NCBI RefSeq assembly: GCF_913773735.1
Contig: NZ_CAJYEB010000040.1
Location: forward strand, 1-64,000
Direction of reading: 5' to 3'
Origin: an uncultured Massilia sp.
GTDB taxonomy: Bacteria; Pseudomonadota; Gammaproteobacteria; Burkholderiales; Burkholderiaceae_D
Length of the DNA: 64,000 nt
Positions 54,386-61,698 of the stretch are shown here, piece by piece. A program made the position numbers and the translations under genes. The notes below the pieces were generated by a model, which was not told where the DNA came from, did no database searches, and worked only from the letters and a program-made list of their open reading frames with translations. How positions within the stretch are numbered: the stretch's first letter is position 1; each line of letters begins with the position of its first letter.

Positions 54386-55279
54386 TCAGCCCGGCGACTC
54401 CGGCGTCAGGTAGCCGAGCAACTGGCGCCCGTGCAGCGACAGGGCGTCCCAGCCGCGGATGCAGATGCGCAGCTCGCGCGTGGCCCAGGGGTCCAGCAGC
54501 AGCACCTGGCGCACCGGCAGCTCGGCCTGGTAGCGGCCGGCGGCGGCCTCGGGCAGCATCGCGATGCCGGCATCCTGCGCCACCAGTTGCACGATGGCGT
54601 CGAAGGCCGGCGCGCGCACGCGGATCTGCAAGGGCCGTCCATTGCGCGCCGCCATGTCCTCGATGAAGCGCTGCATCGCGCGCTCGGACGGCAGGCAGAC
54701 GAACGGGTAGTCGAGCGCATCCCGGAAGCGCGCTTGCCCCGCCTGCGCCAGCGGATGGCCGTCCGGCACCGCCAGCACCAGGCGGTCGTGGCGAAACGGC
54801 AGCGTCAGCACGGCGCTGGTCGCCATGTTCCCGTCCAGCACGCCGATCTCGGCGTCCCCGCCCTGCACCGCCTGCAGCACGCCCGCGCTGTTGCGCTCGA
54901 TAATCTGCAGGTCGACGTCCGGATAGTCGGCCAGGAAGGGACCGAGCGCCGCCGGCAGGAAGGTACTGTTGGCCACCGTCGTGCCGGCCAGGCGCAGCGT
55001 GGTGCGGCGGCGCCCGCCCAGGTCGCGCATGGTGTCGGCGAAGCGGCCCGCTTCCAGCAGCACGCCGCGCGCGCGGTCGAGCAGCAGGCGTCCGGACGGC
55101 GTCGGCGTCATGCCGTCGGCGTGGCGCGCGAACACGGCGAAGCCGCACTGGTCCTCGAAACGGCGCAGGCGGTTGCTGGCGGCCGACAGGGCGACCGGAA
55201 AAGCGGCGGCGGCCTTGCTCAGGCTGCCGGTATCGGCGATCGCCACGATCAGCCGCAAGTCGACGAGATCGAAGTGCAT
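54386..55279 (-). CDS. LysR-family transcriptional regulator
   Basis: A 297-residue LysR protein. The helix-turn-helix occupies residues ~3-60 (LVDLRLIVAIADTGSLSKAAAAFPVALSAASNRLRRFEDQCGFAVFARHADGM), followed by the ligand-binding domain (RTTLRLAGTTVANSTFLPAALGPFLADYPDVDLQI). It is divergent from a DMT exporter 103 bases away; LysR-EamA pairs usually regulate export of the metabolite sensed. ATG at 55279 was chosen; the longer frame has no homology. Confidence 0.88.
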   Translation of the reverse strand: MHFDLVDLRLIVAIADTGSLSKAAAAFPVALSAASNRLRRFEDQCGFAVFARHADGMTPTPSGRLLLDRARGVLLEAGRFADTMRDLGGRRRTTLRLAGTTVANSTFLPAALGPFLADYPDVDLQIIERNSAGVLQAVQGGDAEIGVLDGNMATSAVLTLPFRHDRLVLAVPDGHPLAQAGQARFRDALDYPFVCLPSERAMQRFIEDMAARNGRPLQIRVRAPAFDAIVQLVAQDAGIAMLPEAAAGRYQAELPVRQVLLLDPWATRELRICIRGWDALSLHGRQLLGYLTPESPG

Positions 55280-55382
55280 CGGTTGAAGCCTTATCGAAAA
55301 CAGAAGGCTGAGTCCACGAATGACGCATTCTAGCCCGATTGCTTTCGCGCCAGAATAAGGTATCTCGTTCCGGACCCCTGCC

Positions 55383-56363
55383 ATGACCTTTCCCGCCTTC
55401 TCCCTGCGCCAGTGGGCGCGCGACGGCCGCCTGTACGCCATCCTGTCCGCCGCCGGCTTCAGCCTCAAGGCCATCTTCGTCAAGCTCGCCTATGGCGCCG
55501 CGCCGGTGGATGCGCTGACCCTGCTGGCGCTGCGCATGGGCATCGCGCTGCCGCTGTTCGGCTGGCTGGTGTGGATGGCGCGTGGCGCGGCCACGGCAGC
55601 GACGGCGCGGCTGGACGGGAAGGATGCGCTGCGCATCCTGCTGCTGGGCACGGTGGGCTACTACCTGTCGAGCCTGTTCGACTTCTACGGCCTGCAAACC
55701 ATCAGCTCCGGCCTCGAGCGCCTGATCCTCTACCTCTATCCCACGCTGGTGCTGGTGTTCCAGGTGCTCTGGACGCGCCGCCTGCCGGCCGCGCGCACCG
55801 TGCAGGCGATGGCGATCTGCTACGCCGGCCTGGGCATCGGCTTCGTGCACGACCTGGCCCAGGCCGGCCATGGCCGCGCCATCTGGGTCGGCGCCGCCTG
55901 GGTGTTCGCCAGCGCCGTCACCTATGCGCTGTACTACCTCGGCACGGGCGCCATGATCAAGCGGCTGGGCTCGATGCGCCTGGCGGGCCTGGCCGGCGGC
56001 GCCTCCGCGCTGCTGGTGCTCGCGCACTTCGTGGTGGCGGGCACGCCGGCGCTCCTGTGGACGCTGCCGGCCAGCGTCTGGTGGAACGCCGGCCTGATGG
56101 CCGTGCTGTCGACGGTGCTGCCGGTGTACTGGATGGCGCTGGCGATCCAGCGCATGGGCGCGGCCCAGGCGGCGGCCATCGGCAGCCTGGGCCCGGTGCT
56201 GACGATGCTGGCGTCGTGGCTGGTGCTGGACGAGCCGATGTCGCTGTTCCAGGCCGGCGGCCTGGCCCTCGTCATGGTCGGCGTGGCGCGCCTGAAGCCC
56301 CGGCCCGCGCCGGACGCGGCCCAGGCGGCCGAGGCCGCGCCGCGGCGCAAGCTGTTCGCCTGA
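55383..56363 (+). CDS. DMT-superfamily (EamA) exporter
   Basis: A 326-residue inner-membrane protein with ten hydrophobic segments arranged as two EamA repeats: residues ~15-145 (YAILSAAGFSLKAIFVKLAYGAAPVDALTLLALRM... VGYYLSSLFDFYGLQTISSGLERLILYLYPTLV) and ~165-300 (VTYALYYLGTGAMIKRLGS... QRMGAAQAAAIGSLGPVLTMLASWLVLDEPMS). Members export amino acids, nucleotides or other metabolites. The LysR gene on the other strand is the likely regulator. Confidence 0.88.
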   Translation: MTFPAFSLRQWARDGRLYAILSAAGFSLKAIFVKLAYGAAPVDALTLLALRMGIALPLFGWLVWMARGAATAATARLDGKDALRILLLGTVGYYLSSLFDFYGLQTISSGLERLILYLYPTLVLVFQVLWTRRLPAARTVQAMAICYAGLGIGFVHDLAQAGHGRAIWVGAAWVFASAVTYALYYLGTGAMIKRLGSMRLAGLAGGASALLVLAHFVVAGTPALLWTLPASVWWNAGLMAVLSTVLPVYWMALAIQRMGAAQAAAIGSLGPVLTMLASWLVLDEPMSLFQAGGLALVMVGVARLKPRPAPDAAQAAEAAPRRKLFA

Positions 56364-56490
56364 CGACCGGCCGCCACGTTGCGCCATCGTGCCACCGACG
56401 GTCCCGCCACAGGCGGGACCGTTGCCGTTTCTCCCCTTGCAACCGTGTTCAACACGCAACAGTCGCGGCAATCGATTCTGCTGTGCACAC

Positions 56491-56506
56491 ATGATAGCGC
56501 TATCAT
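56491..56506. promoter_or_regulatory. Candidate LacI/GntR-type operator 1
   Basis: ATGATAGCGCTATCAT is a perfect 16-base palindrome with a central CG, the layout of LacI-family operators. TATCAT in it also resembles a -10 box. A second, imperfect copy lies 150 bases downstream, a distance suitable for looping. No LacI gene is in the window. Confidence 0.65.
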
Positions 56507-56640
56507 CGCAGCGCATCATTTTCCCTCTATGGCGCCCTCCGGCGTCATGCAAAGCGAATAAATTTCTGTCTTTACATACTGCACCGCAGCATGAATTGTG
56601 CTTTACAAAAATTCTCGCCGAGTCCAACTTATCAAAAAAA

Positions 56641-56656
56641 ATGATAGCGCTAACGG
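56641..56656. promoter_or_regulatory. Candidate LacI/GntR-type operator 2
   Basis: ATGATAGCGCTAACGG matches the first 12 bases of the perfect operator at 56491-56506. It contains a coincidental ATG that opens the longer gntK frame; a better start lies at 56677. Confidence 0.5.
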
Positions 56657-56676
56657 TGCCTACTTCGGAGACATAC

Positions 56677-57219
56677 ATGCCACCAGCAAGCGATTTACCT
56701 ATGCAATCCGCCTATGACGGCCGATGGGTCGTCATGGGCGTCAGCGGGTGCGGGAAGAGCACGATCGGTGCCGCCCTCGCCCATGCCACGGGCGTTCCCT
56801 TCATCGAGGGCGACGAATTCCACCCCGACGACAACGTCGCCAAGATGTCGGCCGGCATCCCCCTCGACGACGCCGACCGCGCCGGCTGGCTCCAGGCGCT
56901 GGCCGCCCGGATCCGCGCGGCGCACGACGGCGGCACCGGCATCGTGGTGTCGTGCTCGGCGCTCAAGCGCCGCTACCGCGACCTGCTGCGCGAAGCCGAT
57001 CCCGGCCTGCGCTTCGCCCACCTGAGCGGACCGCGCGAACTCATCGAACAACGCATGCGCAGCCGCGCCGGCCACTACATGCCGGCTTCGCTGCTGGACA
57101 GCCAGCTGCGCGACCTCGAACCCCTGCAGGACGACGAAGCCGGGCTGACCCTCGACATCCTGCAGCCCCCGGACGAGCTGGTCGCCAGCATCCGGGAACA
57201 CGAACACCGGACGGAGTAA
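56677..57219 (+). CDS. gntK: Gluconokinase
   Basis: Phosphorylates gluconate to 6-phosphogluconate for the Entner-Doudoroff and pentose-phosphate routes. The 180-residue product has the P-loop MGVSGCGKSTIG, GDEFHPDDNVAKMSAGIPLDDADRAGWL and the GHYMPASLLDSQ lid motif of the GntK family. ATG at 56677 was preferred because CGGAG lies seven bases upstream; the ATG at 56641 lies inside a candidate operator. It is the first of four genes likely cotranscribed with a TonB receptor, a GntP permease and a secreted hydrolase. Confidence 0.92.
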   Translation: MPPASDLPMQSAYDGRWVVMGVSGCGKSTIGAALAHATGVPFIEGDEFHPDDNVAKMSAGIPLDDADRAGWLQALAARIRAAHDGGTGIVVSCSALKRRYRDLLREADPGLRFAHLSGPRELIEQRMRSRAGHYMPASLLDSQLRDLEPLQDDEAGLTLDILQPPDELVASIREHEHRTE

Positions 57220-57323
57220 AGCAGCAGCAAGATCAGCCAGATCGCGTCGCATCCCGGGCGCCGCCTCCCACCGTCCGCGGGGGCACGCCGACCACACTAT
57301 AAAAAACGGAAACGGAGACAATC

Positions 57324-60300
57324 ATGCGTACAACATTACCAAGGACTCTCATCAACCTCGCCGTCGCCAGCGCCTGCGGCATGCTGGGTTCGGCCCATGC
57401 CCAGCAACAGGCCGACGCGGCCCCGCCGCCCGCGGACAGCACGGCGGCCAGCGCCGATGCGCAGCAGCCGGCGCAGCAGCCGGCCGCGCCCGTGGACACG
57501 ACCAGCGCCACCGTGGCGCCGGCCACGGAGGGCGCCACCAACGTGGTGCGCATCTCCGGCTCGCGCATCGCCGCGCGCGGCTTCTCGCAGCCGACCCCGA
57601 CCACCAGCCTGACCAGCGCGGACCTCGAGAAATCGGCCAAGCCGAACCTGTTCAACACGCTGGCCGAACTGCCGGCCCTGCAGGGCAGCACGGGCCGCAC
57701 CACCAGCACCAACAGCACCAGCAGCGGCATCCAGGGCCTGTCCTCGCTGTCACTGCGCGGCCTCGGCCCGATCCGCACGCTGACGCTGCTGGACGGCCAG
57801 CGCGTGGTCGGCGCCAACGTCACCGGCGTCACCGACGTCAGCCAGTTCCCGCAACTGCTGGTCAAGCGCGTGGACGTGGTCACCGGCGGCGCGTCCGCCT
57901 CCTACGGTTCGGATGCGGTGGGCGGTGTCGTCAACTTCATCACGGACAAGAAATTCACCGGCTTCAAGGCCAATATCGAAGGCGGCCAGACCAAGTACGA
58001 CGACGACAAGAGCGGCACGCTGCAGGCGGCCTGGGGCCGCGGCTTCCTGAACGACCGCCTGCACGTGACGGTCAGCGGCGAATTCAGCAAGGAAAACGGC
58101 ATCGACTCGCCGGGCTTCGGCGAAGTCGGCGCGGGCGGGCGCGACTGGTACCGCAACACCGTGTTCGAACGCCGTCCGCTGTCGCAGACCACCGACGGCC
58201 GGCCCGAATACCGCGTGATCGACCACGCCCAGCAATACCAGTACGCGAAGTACGGCCTGATCACCAGCGGCCCGCTGCAGGGCACCGCCTTCGGCGCCGG
58301 CGGCGTGCCGTACCAGTTCCAGTACGGCTCGAACGGCGTGCCGACCCGCACCGGCCAGGTGACCAACTGCGTCAACCCGTTCTGCGTCGGCGGCGACCTG
58401 TCGGGCAGCGTGGGCGCCGGCACCAACCTGGCGATGAACTTCAAGCGGCAGGTGGCGTACACCCGCATGTCCTGGGACCTGGACGCGGACAACGAGGTCT
58501 ACTTCACCGCCAACTGGGCGCAGGTGGCCTCGCACTTCTCGCCCAACCCGGGCGCGGCCAAGCAGGCCAACCTGACGATCCAGTGCGACAACGCCTTCCT
58601 GCCGCCCTCGATCGCCGCCGCCTGCGCCACCAACAACATCACCAGCTTCCAGTACGGCACGGCCAACGGCAACTTCCCGGCCAACATCAACGTGCACCCG
58701 ACGCGCACGCAGCGCCGCTTCGTGGTCGGCGCCGACGGCAAGTTCGCGCTGTTCGGCCGCGACTGGTCGTACGACGCCTATGCGACGCATGGCGAGAACA
58801 CCACGAACATCAACGTCCACGACATCACGCTCAACACCCGCTACAACAATGCGATCGATGCCGTGCGCCTGGCCGACGGCAGCATCGTCTGCCGCAACGC
58901 GGTCGCGCGCGCCAACGGCTGCGTGCCGCTGAACATCATCGGCAACAATCCGATCAGCGCCGCCGCCTGGGGCTACGTGGCGCCGGCCGCCGGCCCGATC
59001 CAGCGCACCACGCAGAGCCAGGACGTGGCCAGCATCAACTTCAACGGCGAGCTGCTCGACGGCTGGGCCGGTCCGATCTCGATGGCGACCGGCGCCGAAT
59101 ACCGCCGCGAGAAGTACACGGTGCAGGGCGACCCCTACGGCGCCGGCGTCGCGCCGGAATCGCTGTCCGGCCCCGGCTATCCGCTCGACCCCACGCTGAA
59201 CGCCCCGGTGGGCAACAACTGGTACGCGGGCAACTACCATAACGGCACCGGCGCGTACAACGTGCGCGAGGCCTACGTCGAGTTCAACGTGCCGGTCCTG
59301 AAGTCCGCCACCTGGGGCGAGGCCAACGTGAACATCGCCGACCGCCAGACCAAGTACAGCACGGCCGGCAGCAACGGCACCTGGAAGCTGGGCGCGACCT
59401 GGAAGACCCCGATCGACGGCCTGCGCCTGCGCGCCGTCACCTCGAAGGACGTGCGCGCCCCGAACCTCTCGGAACTGTACGCCGCGCCGGTGGTCGTCAA
59501 CAACCAGGTCCAGTACCAGGGCAACACCGTCAGCGTCCAGCAGCGCACGGTGGGCAACACCAACCTGCGTCCGGAAACCGCGCGCAACAACTCCTTCGGC
59601 ATCGTGCTGAGCCAGCCGAGCTGGGCGCCGGGCTTCTCGGTCTCGCTCGACTACTTCGACATCAAGGTCGACGACGTGATCTCGACCCTGTCGATCCAGC
59701 AGGAAGTCGACCTGTGCGTGGCCGGCAACCAGGAAATCTGCTCGGCGATGGTGCTCAACAGCCCGGGCAACAACTATGTCACGGTGCAGAACTTCAACCT
59801 GGCTTCGCTGCATGCGAAGGGCTTCGACGTCGAGACGGCCTACCGCAAGAACCTCGACGCCGTGGGCCTGCCGGGCCGCTTCACGTTCCGCGCGCTGGCC
59901 ACCCGCAACCTGCACTTCATCACCGATTCGGGCGTGGTCGGCACGATCCCGAGCGAGGGCGCGGGCGTCAACCTGGGCAATACGCCGAAGTGGAAGCTGC
60001 TGGCCTCGCAGACCTGGGACGGCCTGATGAACGACAAGCTGAGCCTGACCCTGACCGAACGCTGGTTCAGCGACGGCAAGTACAGCAACGAGTACATCGA
60101 GTGCCAGACCAACTGCCCGGTGTCGACGCTGATCCACCCGACCATCTACAACAACAAGATGAAGGGCGCGACCTACCTCGACTTCGGCGGCAGCTGGAAC
60201 ATCTCGAAGCAGCTGATGTTCTACTTCAAGGTCGACAACCTGACCGACCGCGATCCGGAACCGGCGCCGCAGGCCAACCCGAGCTTCGCGGTCAACCCGG

Positions 60301-60356
60301 CCCTGTACGACGTGGTCGGCCGCACCTACCGCGCCGGCCTGCGCTACAACTACTGA
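57324..60356 (+). CDS. TonB-dependent receptor, large (Oar/SusC-like length)
   Basis: A 1010-residue outer-membrane receptor. A Sec signal (LINLAVASACGMLGSAHA) and a low-complexity Q/P/A linker (~25-70) precede the plug (~75-210, VVRISGSRIAARGFSQPTPTTSLTSADLEKS, LSLRGLGPIRTLTLLDGQRVVG, YGSDAVGGVVNFITDKKF) and the barrel, which ends with the aromatic GLRYNY typical of the last strand. The gene has its own ribosome site (ACGGAGACAATC). Position in the gluconate operon suggests it brings in an oligosaccharide or aldonic-acid sugar; this is inferred, not seen in the sequence. Confidence 0.9.
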   Translation: MRTTLPRTLINLAVASACGMLGSAHAQQQADAAPPPADSTAASADAQQPAQQPAAPVDTTSATVAPATEGATNVVRISGSRIAARGFSQPTPTTSLTSADLEKSAKPNLFNTLAELPALQGSTGRTTSTNSTSSGIQGLSSLSLRGLGPIRTLTLLDGQRVVGANVTGVTDVSQFPQLLVKRVDVVTGGASASYGSDAVGGVVNFITDKKFTGFKANIEGGQTKYDDDKSGTLQAAWGRGFLNDRLHVTVSGEFSKENGIDSPGFGEVGAGGRDWYRNTVFERRPLSQTTDGRPEYRVIDHAQQYQYAKYGLITSGPLQGTAFGAGGVPYQFQYGSNGVPTRTGQVTNCVNPFCVGGDLSGSVGAGTNLAMNFKRQVAYTRMSWDLDADNEVYFTANWAQVASHFSPNPGAAKQANLTIQCDNAFLPPSIAAACATNNITSFQYGTANGNFPANINVHPTRTQRRFVVGADGKFALFGRDWSYDAYATHGENTTNINVHDITLNTRYNNAIDAVRLADGSIVCRNAVARANGCVPLNIIGNNPISAAAWGYVAPAAGPIQRTTQSQDVASINFNGELLDGWAGPISMATGAEYRREKYTVQGDPYGAGVAPESLSGPGYPLDPTLNAPVGNNWYAGNYHNGTGAYNVREAYVEFNVPVLKSATWGEANVNIADRQTKYSTAGSNGTWKLGATWKTPIDGLRLRAVTSKDVRAPNLSELYAAPVVVNNQVQYQGNTVSVQQRTVGNTNLRPETARNNSFGIVLSQPSWAPGFSVSLDYFDIKVDDVISTLSIQQEVDLCVAGNQEICSAMVLNSPGNNYVTVQNFNLASLHAKGFDVETAYRKNLDAVGLPGRFTFRALATRNLHFITDSGVVGTIPSEGAGVNLGNTPKWKLLASQTWDGLMNDKLSLTLTERWFSDGKYSNEYIECQTNCPVSTLIHPTIYNNKMKGATYLDFGGSWNISKQLMFYFKVDNLTDRDPEPAPQANPSFAVNPALYDVVGRTYRAGLRYNY

Positions 60357-60368
60357 CCGGACGCGGCC

Positions 60369-61682
60369 ATGTGGAACATGGTGTCCGTGCTGCTGGCGGT
60401 GGGCCTGCTGACGCTGCTCATCGCCTGGGGCAAGGTGCAGCCGCTGCTGGCCTTCGTGCTGGCGGCGCTGGCGGCGGCCCTGCTGCTGGGGGTCCCGCCG
60501 GAGAAGATCCCCGGCGCGATCGAAAAGGGGATCGGCGACCTGCTCGGCTCCCTGGTCGTGATCATCTGCCTGGGCGCCGTGTTCGGCAAGCTGATCGCCG
60601 ACAGCGGCGCGGCGCGCCGCATCGCCGCCAGCCTGATCGGCCGCACCGGGCCGGCGCGCATCCCGGTGGCGATGACCGTCACCGGCTTCGTGGTCGGCCT
60701 GCCGCTGTACTACAACGTCGGCTTCGTGCTGATGGTGCCGCTGATCTTTTCCCTGGTCCGGCAATCCGGGCGGCCGGCGGTGGCGCTCGGCATTCCGCTG
60801 CTGGCCGGGCTGTCGATCGCGCACGGCTTCCTGCCGCCGCACCCGTCCGCCACCGCGCTGGTGGCGGCCGTGCACGCCGACATGGGCACCACGCTGCTGT
60901 ACGGCCTGCTCGTGGCGATCCCGACGCTCGTCATCGCCGGCCCCGTGTTCGCCATGAGCCTGCGCCACATCCGCGGCGAACCGGCCGCCATGTTCCGCAC
61001 CGAGGAACTGCCCGACACGCCGCTGCCCGGCGCCTTCAACAGCTTCGCCACCGCGCTGCTGCCGGTGGTGCTGCTGGCGGGACTGACGCTGCTGACCTTC
61101 CTGCGCCCGGCGCTGGCGCAGCCGCTGGCCTTCTGGTCCAACCCGCTGGTCGTGATGCTGGTGTCCTATGGCGTCGCGGTCTGGACGCTGGGCCTGGGAC
61201 GCGGACGCACGCTGGCCAGCGTGATGCAGGGCGCCCAGGAAGCGCTGCGCGAGATCGCGCCGATCCTCCTGATCATCGCCGGCGCCGGCGCCCTCAAGCA
61301 GGTGCTGGTCGATTCCGGCGTCAGCGCCCAACTGGGCGCGCAGCTGGCCAGCCTGCCGGTGCCGCCGCTGCTGCTCGGCTGGTCCGTGGCCACCCTGATC
61401 CGCATCTGCCTTGGCTCGGCCACCGTGGCCGGCGTGACGGCCGCCGGCGTGGTCGGGCCGCTGGTGCAGAGCTCCGGCTGCGACCCGAACCTGATGGTGC
61501 TGGCGGTCGGCGCCGGCAGCCTGATGTGCAGCCACGTCAACGATTCCGGCTTCTGGATGTTCAAGGAGTATTTCGGCCTGTCGCTGAAGGACACCTTCCG
61601 CTCCTGGTCGCTGATGGAAACCCTGGTCGGCGTGTTCGGCCTGCTGTTCGTGCTGCTGCTGTCATTGTTCGTCACTCGATAA
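60369..61682 (+). CDS. GntP-family permease (gluconate:H+ symporter-like)
   Basis: A 437-residue inner-membrane carrier of the GntP family, which imports gluconate and related sugar acids. It has about twelve hydrophobic segments and family blocks such as FGKLIADSGAARRIAASLIGR, FVVGLPLYYNVGFVLMVPLIFSL, HGFLPPHPSATAL and SHVNDSGFWMFKEYFGLSLKDT. It starts 12 bases after the receptor and is followed after 16 bases by the secreted protein. Together with gntK it gives the import-phosphorylation path. Confidence 0.92.
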   Translation: MWNMVSVLLAVGLLTLLIAWGKVQPLLAFVLAALAAALLLGVPPEKIPGAIEKGIGDLLGSLVVIICLGAVFGKLIADSGAARRIAASLIGRTGPARIPVAMTVTGFVVGLPLYYNVGFVLMVPLIFSLVRQSGRPAVALGIPLLAGLSIAHGFLPPHPSATALVAAVHADMGTTLLYGLLVAIPTLVIAGPVFAMSLRHIRGEPAAMFRTEELPDTPLPGAFNSFATALLPVVLLAGLTLLTFLRPALAQPLAFWSNPLVVMLVSYGVAVWTLGLGRGRTLASVMQGAQEALREIAPILLIIAGAGALKQVLVDSGVSAQLGAQLASLPVPPLLLGWSVATLIRICLGSATVAGVTAAGVVGPLVQSSGCDPNLMVLAVGAGSLMCSHVNDSGFWMFKEYFGLSLKDTFRSWSLMETLVGVFGLLFVLLLSLFVTR

Positions 61683-61698
61683 AAACATAGGGGACAAA

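Larger units (their letters stand above)
56364..56676. other. Leader region of the gluconate-type operon
   Basis: A 313-base region with lower GC in its second half (about 56570-56650). It contains two copies of a LacI-type palindrome (56491-56506 and, degenerate, 56641-56656). The bases between hold TTTACA (56602-56607) but no clear -10 at 17 bases. No gene is supported here. Confidence 0.6.

Noticed and set aside
56641-56676. Upstream ATG of gntK at 56641
   Set aside because: It lies within a copy of the candidate operator and lacks a ribosome site; ATG 56677 follows CGGAG at the right distance and begins close to the family N-terminus.
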